A stretch of 64,000 nucleotides of DNA from Microplitis mediator (GCF_029852145.1 NC_079972.1:11034986-11098985); one strand, 5' to 3'. Shown: positions 50,654 through 59,628, counted from the first letter of the stretch. Program-made: numbers and translations. Notes: generated by a model not told the origin, from the sequence alone.

Positions 50654-53600
50654 GCACACTTTTACTGAACCGCCCTGCCTAATTCTAAAACTTCCAGGTA
50701 TATATTATATATATAAGGCTTCTTATATCCTCCAACTCTATTTACTACTCACAGATTTACCCTTTCATTTCAACGTATTTATTTTTAATACTTTCCGGTT
50801 TTTAATAAAAACTAAACTATTTTTTTAAAAAAATTTTACGTGAAATAAAAATAATTACATGTAAGGTATCGAATAAAACTGATAAATTTAACTGATTTTT
50901 TATTATTTTATATTTAAATATTTAAAGAATTCGACCCGAAAATAGAGGAGTAAAAATAAAAATGTATTTTTATTAAAAAATGTTGAAAATTAAATTTATT
51001 GATTTAAATATTTAAATATTCTCTTGTATTTTATGTGTAAATTATATTACGAGTAATTGGTGTGTGTAATAAAACATTTATAAAAAATTTATTGGCGGAA
51101 TTGATGAATGTATCGGAAAATTGATCGATTTAATAACGAGTAAGTGAGAGTAGACTGAGAAAATCCAGTAGTTTTATGTGAGGGTGGAGGTTTCAAATAA
51201 TTGCATAACTTTGATAATTTTAACGTGGAAATTCGATCGGATAATCGAAATACTTGGGCATATATCTATGACGTCGAGTACGACAGACTCCTCATTAAAT
51301 TCTCATTAAATTTTTTTTACTCCTTTATAAACTCACACTACTCAGCCCCACTCTTTTTACGACCAGACCTTCCCTCTCTCACTCTCTCTCTAAATATATA
51401 TATACATATATATGTACTGTATTACAACTTATTCTCGAGATGAATATCACGTTTTATTTTCAGCTCTCTTAGACACTGTAATAATACTCATGTTTTTACA
51501 AATTAAATGCGTACATATATATGTATATACACAATAATTAAAGAGCCAGAAATATATTTTTTTACTCGTTAATGCTGTCTCATTTTATTTTATTTTTATT
51601 TATATTAATGTTTTAACACTTACTCGTTTAAAAACAAATATAAATTGAAAGGAGCAAAAAAATTGTCTACGTACACGGAAAAAACAGAATGTTAAAATTT
51701 AATAAATAATAGTAAAAAGTGGAATCTGTTATCAATAATTAGTACTATTATGTACTTAATGCAAAGTAGTTTATTAATTTTTGTAGATTCCTAAAAACTA
51801 CTATCAATAATTTCAAAAAATAAGTAAATATTATTACTTTTAGGTATAAATACGTGACTTATTAGTGAAAATTAATTAATTTTTGGCGTACATCTATTAA
51901 AAAGTAATTATTGGTCAAATTAAGAATTGCTATCTTACACGGAAAAAAATTAATCGTGAATGCAACATGATGCAGTCTTGGTAAATAAACATGATGAAAT
52001 CATGTTGCATTCACATGATTTGTCATGTTTCGGCTACATGACAATATGTGGCAGCAACATGACTATCATGTAGCCGAAACATGATTATCATGTAGCCGAA
52101 ACATGACAAATCATGTGAATGCAACATGATTTCATCATGTTTATTTACCAAGACTGCATCATGTTGCATTCACGATTAATTTTTTTCCGTGTAGATACTG
52201 ATTTTTCCAGCCAAAAAATTGCAAAAGTTACAAACTTTTATTTTATAAATTCGATATCACTGATCAATTATTAGCTTAAAATATCATTTATTCATCATTA
52301 TAAATGAATTTACTATATACATAAATCGAATAAGTGGTAAATAATAAAATGAAAAATTAGTATACTAGATACTGATTTTTTGCTCATAAAAATACCGAAA
52401 ACTTTTAACTTTTATTTTATAAATTCTATCCCATTGGCTAATAATTAATATAAAATGTTATTTATTCGTTATTATAAATTAATTTATTACATCGATACTG
52501 CCATTCTAATATGCCTTATCTCACATTTGAGAAATTTTTCAGGAGACGATAAAAACGTTTCACGGTCGGCAAAACAAAATTATTTGTAAGATGTTTACAT
52601 TGGTATAACCTATAAATTTATTTTCATGTTTTTCGTAAAATACAGGCATTTGTAGTGAATAAATAATTTTGAATTTTATGCCGTAAGAAGAGTCAAAAAT
52701 TATGCATAATTACCTTCTTATTAATGTCGTTAATTACTTGCTTAAAATTATCTTAAAATTTAAAATGTTAAGCGTGACTGAACCTATACAAATGTTAGAA
52801 TGGCGCGAAAATCTGCGTGTGGGATACGACATATTATAATATTTATTTAAAAATACTAAATAAACAATTTGACCTCTGAAATTTTTACATATGCTGCACA
52901 TTGTTACAATCTCTGGTGAAAATTTTTCGGACTTTTGTCCAAAAAAGTCTTTAGAACTCTGAAAAAGTCTTTAGAACTCTAGAACTGAGTTTTTCAGACA
53001 GAAGTCCGACAAATTTTCACCAGGGATGATTTCATTTTTCAAAAAAAGTGAAAACGTCAAATTTTGTGGGATACGCCCTATTAGAATGGCAGTGTCGATA
53101 TACATAAATCGAATAAATGGTAAATGTTTTAAATTTTTCTATGTTTATTTGAATAGTAATAAATAACTGTAGATACCAATTTATCGATTCTTTTTCATAT
53201 TAATTTTAATATACGAAATGACAAATGTTGGTCTTCTATATGTATCAAATTTTAAATAAATAATAGCCATTTTGTAATGTATAATGATCCTGGTTTGATA
53301 TTAGTATACAAATATACTAATTTTAAGTCAAAAATAAACTACAAACTATTAAAATTTTGAGCATCATTTTTTTCCGTGTAAACGTCATAAAAAAAAATTT
53401 TTTACCAGCTGGTGACCGAAGCACAAAATGTTTGGATCAAACTTGACTCGGATATATGTATATATTTATGTGTGTAAAAAAAAAGTATGATGAGGGGATA
53501 CATAGCAATCTCAGTAGTGGATCGTAAAAGTAGTACTGTTTATACTCAAGAGATATTTTCAACGTCAAGTGACAATATGTATATGTAATATACATTTGTA

Positions 53601-56600
53601 TATTGTGTATATACATATACATATGTGAACATTACTTGACATTTCTTATATTTTTTACATTATGTTTTTACGCATGGAATAATAACACGGATGCGTCGAC
53701 GCGTTTCGTCCCTAGACGTTGCAATTTTTTTTTTTTTACTGGCAATTATACCAATGAGCTTCTTGAGAATCAACGAAGAAAAATTTTGAATGTATGTATA
53801 AAAGTATATAAACAAAAAATAATTTATAAATATTCAAGTACTTGATATTTTAATGAAAGATAAATTTAAATAAGTGACTAATTGGAATGAAGATCTCTTA
53901 AATCCTCATTTCGTTTTTATCTTATTGAAAAATTTTAATGTACAGATATACATTTACGTATATATGTATGTATATTAATCTGACATTAAAGAAAACATTG
54001 AAAGACCCGAACGACCGTAAAGAAACTCGAGAGACGCAATAAAGTCGGTAAAAAAAATATCTACTCAAGCCGAGATTGAGATAAAAAAATTAAAAGTGAA
54101 TTATTTTTAGCAACAAAATATATTTTATCGGAGTATGTAATAAGATTGTTGGGTTTTAAAAAATAGATACGTAAATTTATTTTGAAAATAAATTTAAAAG
54201 AAAAATAAAAAATCGTATATTGGACTGGACCGGAAAAAGCTGCATCCTCGAGATACAGACGTTATCTCTGACACTTTAGTATTTATGAGTTGCCTCGGGT
54301 TATATATAAATATAAATATAAATATTTCATATCACTTCTTTGTAATCGTAAAGAGTTCATCCCTCGTCTGAAACTATACAACCGCTTATCGATTTAACCG
54401 CCTCTTCATTTTCTTCCTTGTACTTAGTTGTCTTCGTCAATATCATATCAGTCTTTTAATTCATAAATTTAAAAAAAAAGTCTAATGTAAGCTGATAAAA
54501 TCCGTTTTTATTATTAAATTCTGTAATCAACCGATCAATCCCTGATTTTTTTTTTTTTACAAACTAGAATGCCCAGCAAATTTATTGCTTAAAATTACAC
54601 GTAAAATATTTATAGAAATGTTAAAAAAAAGATTTTTTTTATCTTTTACTGCTACCCCATTCTGCTGATACTGAAGTTAGACGTCTAATAATTTCTGGAT
54701 TTTTTTTAAACGATAAATTATAAAAAAAAAATATTTGAAAAAATTGCACCTATAGTTTTTTTAATTTTCTACATGTGCATATTTTTCCTTTTTATTTTTT
54801 TGTAATTTATTTGTTTTTACGGCTACCCCATTTCGCTTATACTCGAGTTAGTCGGCGTCTAATAATTTTTGGATTTTTTTTTAAACAATAAATTATAAAA
54901 AAAAAATATTTGAAAAAATTGCACTTATAGTTTTTTTAATTTTCTACATGTGTATTTTTTTAGTTTTGATTTTTTTGTAATTGATTTGTTTTTACGGCTA
55001 CCCCATTCTGCTGATACTGAAGTTAGACGTCTAATAATTTTTGGATTTTTTTTTAAACGATAAATTATAAAAAAAAAAATATTTGAAAAAAATGCACCCA
55101 TAGTTTTTAAAATTTTCTATATGTGCATATTTTTAGTTTTGATTTTTTTGTAATTGATTTATTTTTACGGCTACCCCATTCTGCCGATACTGAAGTTAGA
55201 CGTCTAATAATTTTTGGATTTTTTTTCCAAGCGATAAATTATAAAAAAAAAATATTTAAAAAAATTGCATCTGTAGTTTTTTAAATTTTCTACATGTGCA
55301 TTTTTTTTTTTTTTTTTTTTAAATTAAATTGTTGAAAAAAAAATTCAAATTGTTAATTGTCTGTTAACTTCAGGATCATAAATTTTTTTAATAATAATAT
55401 TTCAATAAAAAATTAAACTATCATTGAAACTGATAATTAATTACCTAATTAATAAAATAAATAATTATTTAAATATTTTCTATCGACTAAATTATTACCA
55501 CGAAAGATGTAATGAATTTATTTAAATGACAGACTACGATTATTATTATTATTATTACTGTAGTTTAAATTTAATAATAGTTGAACGTTGTTATTTCAGT
55601 TGAACTTATAAGTGTCACAATTGGCCTCATAAATATACCCATACTTAAAAAACAAACGGCTTTATTTTTCAAGAGTACTGAAGATTTTTTCTTGACTATT
55701 TTTCCTCTCTTTCTCCATCTCTCCTTCTCATTTTTACTTGTACAATATATGAATTTTTTTTTTTTTTAATTTTTTTGTTCATAATTTTTCCATACCCTTA
55801 AAAAAGAGTTCGTCGAGCGACTTTGTTCGGAGCAAGAGACCGAATAACGCCGTGCGATGGAGAATAGAATATCTGAGCTCTACTGTTGGGTGTGTATATA
55901 TAGTGAGGTGGACAAAGAAGCCTTAGTGGTGCTTGAGCTGGAGGAAAGGAGTATGGAATGGAGGCAGAGAGAGAGGAGAGACAGAGGGAGGGAGAGGAAG
56001 GATAGGAGGCGAAGATGGAGAAGAAAAGGTTAAGAAGTAAAAAAAATGAGAATGGATAAAATAAAAAATATAAAAAATGAATTGGCCAATGTTATAAGGA
56101 CTGCGGTGATGATGGGGGTAGTAATGCTGGTGTGTAGGTGCCAGTGTAGCCCCTTTTCACAGAGCACCGTAATTTTCATCCGTAACTCGAGACGTGTAAT
56201 TAGGAGCACCCGGGCCCAAGATGAATGGCCGAGTCGAGCTCAAAACGCTCTTTCGATCCCCCAAGTGCCCTGGTATCATCGGCTTTACGCCCTGTCGATC
56301 TTCCCTCGTGTCATACCACATGTCTATTTTTCGACTCTCTTTTGAGTTTATTTTAAAAATTCACTCCCCGTAATGCCCAGACGGTTCATTATATTTTCAT
56401 ATATACTATCATTGATTACATTTTTAATTCATGGGACAAATTATTTTTAGAGTTAAAAAAAATATATACTGTTAAAAATTTTCGGAATGAACGCGGAGCG
56501 GATTACTGTGTATTTATTTTCTCCTTGGAGTTTTTATTTATTCACTCCGAAGGAGAGATTGATTTAATATTGAAACTCCAGTTCGGAGTGAATGCGGATT

Positions 56601-58462
56601 TAAATAAAATCCAGTTCACTCCAAAATCACTCCGCTAAAAATACAAACTCCGAGTGATGGAGTGAATTAAAATCCATAATCACTTGGAATTCACTCCAAA
56701 TTTTTTACAATGTAAAATTAAGAATAAATATATGTACATATATATTGGCACGTGTAATTAATTTATGAGTCAATACAAAGTATTTAAAATAAAAAAAAGT
56801 TAAAGATTGATTGATGGATTAAATAAAGAGGGAATTTATGTAAAAAATAACCCTAAAAGAGTTTTTAAGAACGACCTCGTGATTTCTCAGTCAATCCGTG
56901 TCCTCATCATCGACATATAGAATAAAAAAATAAATAAATAAAAGAACTAAGTAAAAAACTGGTTTTTTTCCAATAAAATAATCTCATCACGTGCGGCACT
57001 GAGATATCGCTCTTTTATTTGTTGTAAATTCATTGATATTTTAGCGGCTCGGTATCTTAATTTTATCCGAACTAAAACCCAGTATCAGAGCACAGCTAAC
57101 AGCCTACAAGCCGTCTAATTTATTTTAATATCTCCATACATTAGCTATTTTTTTCGCCTCTCCTTCCACGGCGATATACATTCTAAGCGTCTCTAAACCG
57201 GTTCATCACGTCATCGAGATGACCTGTAGGTTTCGAAAATCGCGATCCGACCGCTTTTTTTCCTTCCAAGGGACCGCGCCTCGAGTATTATCCGAGCATC
57301 TTTTTAACTTTTTTTACCATCTACTCTCCGGCTGGGGCTCATTCCGTCGAGATTTCTGTACAAAACTACGTACAGTTCAAGTTGAAAGAGTGTATATATT
57401 TATAAAGTTCATTGGCACGAACCCACTACTCTTCTTGCTATACGTTTAATATTTTTCTTTATTTCTTCATGCCTCCCTCCCTCCCCTCTCTCTTTATAAA
57501 TATATATATATATACATATATATAATCTCTTTGACGTGCAAATAAAGCGAAAAATATTATCACGATTTCTCTCAGCCCAGACGTATACAGTCGTATAAAT
57601 TCGACGTGCTAATCCAGCATAAACTTCCTCCCTATTTTTATATCCTCGATTCGTACATTTTCACAACCCTCCTTCCTTACTAGTACACTGTACACATTCT
57701 CAACCCTCAAAGCTTCTAATAAAAGATATTTTACATTTTCTATATGTATATACATATATTACCTCAAATTTTTTCCATTTAATACATATATATATACACA
57801 TTATTTATTTGAATTACCAACTAATAGTGCAATCTCTTAGTTGCAGATGCCATTGAAATAAAAAATATGACGTGTGTGGGAATCAGAGGAATGCGTGAGT
57901 GGAAAGTGAACGAGGGGAAGGCGAAGGGAGAAAATACGAGAGTGCGATAACGCGAGGGAAAAAGTGCATTACTTCGGTGTTAATTGGAGAGTCAGAGGTA
58001 GAGGTAGAGGTTGAGGCAGAAGCAGAACCAGACTGATGCTACGGACATACGTTTGTTAGTCTATACATATATATATATATATGTGTGTGTATGTTCATAT
58101 GTGGTCGAAGATGTAATATATAGGGATAAGAGAATAGCAAAAAAAAAAATCTAGCGAATAAAAAAATTATAAAAAAAAAATTTAACGAACGCATTGGAGG
58201 GTAATCAGGGTTATGCGATTCACCCTCAGTCTAAAGTTGCGTTGAAATAATACACGCTGTGAGCAAAGAATGAAAGTTTATACTATACTGGTCTGTCAAT
58301 AAATAAGATGAGAGAAAAATATATATATATTTGTATATACGCCCAATCAATAATGTCTTTTTCTACTTATTTTCTGGTGATTAAATTGAACCGTCTGATT
58401 TGGTAGTACTTTGATCACTTACCCAAGCAGAGGAAGGCCAGACTCCTCGCGAAATTATTCAT
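28631..58462 (-). CDS. otk: Off-track / PTK7-like receptor pseudokinase (8 coding exons, complete)
   Basis: Transmembrane Ig-family pseudokinase of the PTK7 family; in Drosophila it associates with Plexins and Wnt receptors in axon guidance. Minus-strand join: 58462-58423, 47494-47192, 35391-35268, 34918-34479, 32815-31952, 30706-30431, 30255-30073, 29730-28631. Total 3330 nt, an exact multiple of three, 1109 residues; every junction is in phase. Order: signal peptide (residues 1 to about 19), seven Ig domains, transmembrane helix (about 704-726), basic stop-transfer, charged juxtamembrane, kinase-like domain (about 815 to end). The Gly loop (LGRGEFGEV, 816-824), Lys842 and HKD (967-969) are present but DFG is replaced by MSS (987-989), so it is predicted catalytically impaired. 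Seven Ig domains match vertebrate PTK7. A poly-Thr run (911-927) sits in the kinase insert. UTRs were not located. Confidence 0.94.
30073..30255 (-). CDS. otk: otk exon 7, transmembrane segment
   Basis: Acceptor GCTTATAG, donor GAAG|GTATTT. It encodes an acidic stalk (GDGYRSDMDVENYDG), the membrane span VTITLGVAGAYMILVVGLMF and a strongly basic stop-transfer RYRRRRRKQQ. Upstream in the same frame is unrelated intron sequence. 61 codons. Confidence 0.93.
30431..30706 (-). CDS. otk: otk exon 6, Ig domain 7
   Basis: Acceptor CAACAG, donor AAAC|GTAAGC. It encodes APKFTQLPQDPTEAMEGYPV, MLHCAAEGDPTPQIHWDKDS and YLSDEGKYGCTAGNSGG, a complete I-set Ig domain next to the membrane. It ends VEVQLNVK plus C, completed to Pro by exon 7. 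Confidence 0.95.
30830..31542. mobile_element. Nested elements in otk intron
   Basis: Outer ends: GAAACTTAAAGTTTCAGTG at 30836 and CACTGAAACTTTAAGTTCC near 31520-31538, each followed inward by an AGCCAGTC/GACTGGCT match. The inner element (about 30899-31290) has GTCAGCGGGCA and TGCCCGCTGAC ends and is packed with copies of CAACTTTCTGAG/AAGTTG phrases in both orientations. It lies in the 1.2-kb intron between otk exons 5 and 6. Confidence 0.6.
31565..31660. repeat. 95-bp palindromic MITE in otk intron
   Basis: GTGTGTAACTCAGGATGAAA at the left mirrors TTTCATCCCTTGTCACAC at the right (with AAACACGATTT pairing AAATCGTTCTGTTT inside); GC-richer loop. Confidence 0.6.
31952..32815 (-). CDS. otk: otk exon 5, Ig domains 4-6
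   Basis: Acceptor ATTTTAG, donor GTCA|GTAAGT. One 864-nt exon carries three Ig domains: Ig4 (ELQVSCLEPAGLPTPRVFWR to DAGNYTCIAENLAG), Ig5 (PATLTCSYTGMEAPVTQVQW to DKGNYACEINTKG) and Ig6 (TKVYCKAQGATNPSVRWIKE to DRGRYICIASNAQG). Several N-x-S/T sequons are present (for example NYT, NVT, NHT). Confidence 0.95.
33040..34343. mobile_element. Element with AAAGCCCCT ends, interrupted by E copy 2
   Basis: TAAAAGCCCCTGCACCCGCT at 33042 mirrors GCGGGTATAGGGGCTTTTA ending at 34341. It occupies most of the otk intron between exons 4 and 5 and contains element E copy 2. Confidence 0.6.
33629..34252 (+). mobile_element. TTCCCGCTAAGAAAATT element (E), copy 2
   Basis: Same ends and order as copy 1: AACTTCCCGCTAAGAAAATT, GGTTTCGGTCCGATTTT, a GT microsatellite (about 33770-33790), AACGAATCAACCGATTTGAA, the GAGCTC block, ACAGCGGGAAGTTTTTGGGC, TCGCAGGGTCAG. 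Confidence 0.7.
34479..34918 (-). CDS. otk: otk exon 4, Ig2 second half and Ig3
   Basis: Acceptor TTAACAG, donor GCAT|GTAAGT. It completes Ig2 (STKDNGVYSCLARNEAG) and encodes Ig3 (VKRGEQASMHCVYENADSVE, WYFKEIG, RDQGVYACHG). It ends ELQIA plus T, completed to Tyr by exon 5. Confidence 0.94.
35268..35391 (-). CDS. otk: otk exon 3, first half of Ig domain 2
   Basis: Acceptor TTTCCAG, donor TTTAA|GTTAGT. It encodes ISESRVVLELPKFPSPVRPG, VEVELRCHVDGSGEMRYEWF. The AA at the end joins A from exon 4 to restore Lys, giving YEWFKNTKSVMTNDHIKV. An intron splits this Ig domain between the Trp and the second Cys. Confidence 0.92.
35465..36081. mobile_element. Element with ACACGGAGAAAAATGGG ends, interrupted by K copy 3
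   Basis: ACTCGGAGAAAAATGGGG at the left mirrors CCCATTTTTCTCCGTGT at the right; inside, TTATTATGCCGTCGACCAAA mirrors TTTGGTCGACAGCATAATAA. A K-family MITE (35642-35945) is inserted in the middle. Lies in the 11.8-kb otk intron. Confidence 0.65.
35642..35945. mobile_element. K-family (CACTCCG) MITE, copy 3
   Basis: ACTGTAAAAAATTTACGGAG and CTCGATTTTTTACAGT ends; interior TCTTCGGAGTGAAATTTACT and TTTACTCCGCATGCGGAGTG. Confidence 0.65.
36784..37802 (+). repeat. Head-to-tail array of five B-family MITEs
   Basis: Five consecutive units with a period of roughly 205 bp, starting near 36784, 36990, 37192, 37396 and 37607. Each unit runs CGAAGTTAGCAGACAAC-like left end, ATGCACATGTAGAAAA, TACAGGTGTAATTTTCTGAA, TTAGACGTCAGCTAATTTCA right end, then a CAGTATCATAGATATCATGA linker. 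The shared linker shows tandem duplication rather than five independent insertions. Lies in the long otk intron. Confidence 0.7.
37803..42299. other. otk intron with GC-richer islands
   Basis: No coding exon found. GC-richer, CpG-containing stretches at about 37960-38240, 38920-39110 and 40700-41250 stand out from AT-rich surroundings. The third contains an RFX X-box and CT/GA-rich tracts. These could be enhancers, an internal promoter or exons of an unrecognised non-coding RNA. TG/CA-rich microsatellites at about 39150-39235. Confidence 0.4.
40905..40918. promoter_or_regulatory. Candidate RFX X-box
   Basis: GTTGCCATGGTAAC fits the imperfect-palindrome X-box consensus (GTNRCC, 0-3 spacer, RGYAAC) exactly with a 2-nt spacer. 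It lies in the GC-rich island in the otk intron between exons 2 and 3. Function is inferred only from the motif. Confidence 0.45.
42300..42772. mobile_element. CCCGGGTCAAAAAA element (R), copy 1
   Basis: GGTCAAAAAAATTATTTGAT at the left mirrors TCAAGTTATTTTTTTGACCC at the right. The interior is a dense run of AAGTCAA/TTGACTT variants (TTGACTTAGTTGACTTAAAT repeated). Confidence 0.65.
42773..43300. other. otk intron, no feature
   Basis: AT-rich sequence with tandem TATG/CATC-type short repeats at about 43020-43095; nothing else supported. Confidence 0.4.
43302..44462. mobile_element. Interleaved R element and GCGATGCAGAGTTAAAG foldback
   Basis: R ends: GGGTCAAAAAAATTATTTGA at 43303 and AAGTTATTTTTTGACCCGGG ending 44114. 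Foldback ends: GCGATGCAGAGTTAAAGG at 43479 and CCTTTAACTCTGCATCGC at 44439-44456, with long internal pairing (ATTAATAAGTATAAGGGAGG to CCTCTCTTATAGTTTATACT; AGATGGCCGATTTGCCCC to CGGCCATCTAAG). The order is R-left, foldback-left, R-right, foldback-right, so the two elements overlap instead of nesting. Confidence 0.6.
44463..47191. other. otk intron, AT-rich with microsatellites
   Basis: TA/CATA microsatellites near 44520-44545, 44880-44900, 46280-46322 and 46640-46672. No exon found. The ORF at 46494-46781 is microsatellite translation. Confidence 0.4.
47192..47494 (-). CDS. otk: otk exon 2, Ig domain 1
   Basis: Acceptor TTACAG, donor CAAT|GTGAGC. It encodes the end of the signal peptide and Ig1: VVEGSPVRLRC (Cys45), TWKLEG (Trp57), LDSGNFVCVAYH (Cys93), the canonical Cys-Trp-DxGxYxC pattern. 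It lies between two introns of about 11-12 kb. Confidence 0.92.
47987..48196. mobile_element. 210-bp MITE, CACTCTAAAACCAAGTGTGT ends
   Basis: CACTCTAAAACCAAGTGTGT at the left and ACACACTTGGTTTTAGAGTG at the right, a perfect 20-bp terminal inverted repeat. It abuts the next element at 48196. Confidence 0.75.
48196..48638. mobile_element. ATGTACCTGAAGATC element, copy 2, with nested B MITE
   Basis: ATGTACCTGAAGATCGGAAC at the left mirrors GTTCCGATCTTCAGATACAT at the right. A B-family MITE sits inside (about 48345-48545: GTCTAATAATTTCTGGGC to AATTGTCTGGTAACTTTAGG). The shared ATTATCGGCTGACATACCAG core links it to 2359-3433. Confidence 0.65.
48655..49209. mobile_element. CCCGGGTCAAAAA element (R), copy 3
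   Basis: CCCGGGTCAAAAATAAAACT at the left mirrors TTTTATTTTTGACCCGGG at the right; interior of GTCGAAAT/CTTCGACTT variants in place of the GACTTAAGT variants of copy 1. Confidence 0.65.
49210..51671. other. otk intron, AT-rich with one GC-richer stretch
   Basis: About 50040-50600 is GC-richer and less repetitive (GAAAGCGGCGATCGAACTGG, ATCCATCAGACGACATGCCC), a possible regulatory or 5' non-coding segment. I found no in-phase exon there. A CA microsatellite lies at about 50632-50655. Confidence 0.4.
51672..53380. mobile_element. TACACGGAAAAAA element with further nested insertions
   Basis: Outer ends: TACACGGAAAAAACAGAATG at 51672 and ATCATTTTTTTCCGTGTA ending 53380. Inside are a near-perfect palindrome (51936-52193) and an element with ATCGATACTGCCATTCTAAT / ATTAGAATGGCAGTGTCGAT ends (52492-53100), which itself holds a GGTGAAAATTTTTCGGACTT / GTCCGACAAATTTTCACC hairpin (52913-53023). 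Internal repeats (TATTTTATAAATTCGATATC, ATACATAAATCGAATAA) occur two to three times in the host element. Confidence 0.65.
51936..52193. repeat. Near-perfect 258-bp palindrome
   Basis: TACACGGAAAAAAATTAATC through GCAACATGATGCAGTCTTGG is mirrored by CCAAGACTGCATCATGTTGC through GATTAATTTTTTTCCGTGTA. The arms stay paired through AACATGATGAAATCATGTTG and TTTCGGCTACATGA up to a short centre. The near-identity of the arms implies a young insertion or ongoing gene conversion. Confidence 0.8.
54650..55380. repeat. Tandem array of four B-MITE left halves plus one right end
   Basis: Four units of about 175 bp begin near 54649, 54819, 54995 and 55167, each with ACGGCTACCCCATTCTGCTG, ATACTGAAGTTAGACGTCTA, ATAATTTTTGGATTTTTTTT and CTACATGTGCATATTTT. 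Only the last continues into the family's normal right end (TTAATTGTCTGTTAACTTCA, 55344-55374). This looks like a satellite seeded by a MITE. Confidence 0.7.
55381..58422. other. otk first intron, proximal part
   Basis: A K-family MITE (56467-56713) and several GC-richer stretches (about 55805-56345, 57045-57400, 57880-58040). The first includes a purine-rich GGAGAGAG tract at about 55960-56015. They lie within 3 kb of the otk start codon and could hold regulatory elements; no exon was supported. Confidence 0.4.
56467..56713. mobile_element. K-family (CACTCCG) MITE, copy 4
   Basis: TACTGTTAAAAATTTTCGGA and CTCCAAATTTTTTACAAT ends; interior CACTCCGAAGGAGAGATTGA and AACTCCGAGTGATGGAGTG. Confidence 0.6.
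58423..58462 (-). CDS. otk: otk exon 1, signal peptide
   Basis: A 40-nt coding piece of 13 codons plus G. The ATG (58462-58460) sits in CAAAATG, a good insect start context, and the exon ends TTGG|GTAAGT, a consensus donor. Joined to the next exon it gives MNNFARSLAFLCLVGLARS, a typical signal peptide with basic n-region, hydrophobic core and small residues before cleavage. I found it by scanning the minus strand for a donor in the right phase (one base, ideally G). The 5' UTR upstream is undefined. Confidence 0.8.
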
Positions 58463-59408
58463 TTTGGAGTAGTAATTTGATTACTGGTGTTATTATTCCA
58501 ATGGATAATTGTTTCTGCCAGACTAATACGTTTTTTATCACATTCCCGTATTTTTTACAGCGATTATTTATTTATTTTTTTAATTTGAATGCTTTCTGAA
58601 TGATATTAAATATATTGATGATAAGGTACCAATAAGTTCATATATATATGTATAGAAATATATATAGGATATTGGTTGTACGAAGATGGTGTATAAGCGT
58701 CCGTACGAGACGAAGGGACGCGCGGAACTAACGAGGCAAATGCCGACGACCCATGCCGGGTAACGCCGTGCCGGCTGTCGTTGCTGATGCCGCTGATGCT
58801 CAGTACGTTTAGTAGTATGGGTTTACTCCACTCTGTTATCCCTACTCTTTATCTGTATATTTAACTGTGGATGCGAGTGTGGGTGAGGGTCTGAGTGTGA
58901 GTGTGGGTGTGGGTGGACGAGTGTGTGTGTGTGGGAACCGTGATCGTACTCTCTGGTCTTCTTTGCTCTGGCATTCGTCTGCTGTCTGTTCTGTCCTATT
59001 CTCTTTGGAGAAGTTTGTATTTGGTGTTCTTGTTATCGGGATTCTCGGGGTTCAGTTGCTAACTGGAGGGTTGGCCACTTTTAAAATCTGCCCGCGAGAG
59101 GGGGAAAGTAGACAAGATTGGACAACTGGACTCTGTTATCGACCTAAGGCAATATCACTGCTAAGAATTATTTATTATCGGGTAATTATTTATATATTTC
59201 TTTCGATTTTTAATTAGTGCCAATGACCAACAGCAACGAAATTAGAGTCCATGAAATTTGGATTGAAAAATTTGGATGAATTTTTTTTTGTTTAGTAAAA
59301 AAAAATGAAATGAAAATTTTTATATCTAGGGGATTTTTTGGAATTCAAAAATATGAATTTGGCAAAAAATTTTTTTTACTTAGCATCAAATTCAATAATG
59401 AAAAAATT
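58463..59408 (-). other. Upstream region of otk (5' UTR / promoter candidate)
   Basis: DNA immediately 5' of the otk ATG. About 58680-58800 is unusually GC- and CpG-rich (GAGACGAAGGGACGCGCGGA, GCCGGGTAACGCCGTGCCGG). The 58870-58940 stretch is a GTGTGG-type repeat. A transcription start is plausible here but none is demonstrable; no TATA or initiator could be singled out. Confidence 0.4.
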
Positions 59409-59628
59409 TCGAATACTGAAGTAAGCCAACGTCTAATAATTTTTGGATTTGTTTTCAAAACGGTAAATTATAAAAAAAAAATATTTAAAAAAATTGCACC
59501 TATAGTTTTTTAAATTTCCTACATGTGCATATTTTCAGTTTATTTTTATTTGTTTTTATGTAATTGATTTGTTGAAAAAGAAATCTGAAAATTGATAATT
59601 GTCAATTTCAGGATCGTAAAAATTTTAA
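59409..59628 (-). mobile_element. B-family MITE
   Basis: AATACTGAAGTAAGCCAACG, GTCTAATAATTTTTGGATTT at one end; AATTGATAATTGTCAATTTC, AGGATCGTAAAA at the other; CTACATGTGCATATTTTC in the middle. Confidence 0.65.

Noticed and set aside
56046..56345. Plus-strand 99-codon ORF starting MRMDKIKNIKNELANV
   Set aside because: No recognisable domain, no splice partners and composition like the surrounding GC-richer intron; probably chance.
58686..58763. Plus-strand small ORF of 25 codons (MVYKRPYETKGRAEL...) in the CpG-rich patch
   Set aside because: Short, no context on that strand; noted only as part of the otk upstream region.
58867..59217. Plus-strand 116-codon ORF
   Set aside because: The start is translation of a GTGTGG-type repeat and the rest shows no homology I recognise; lies antisense to the otk 5' region.
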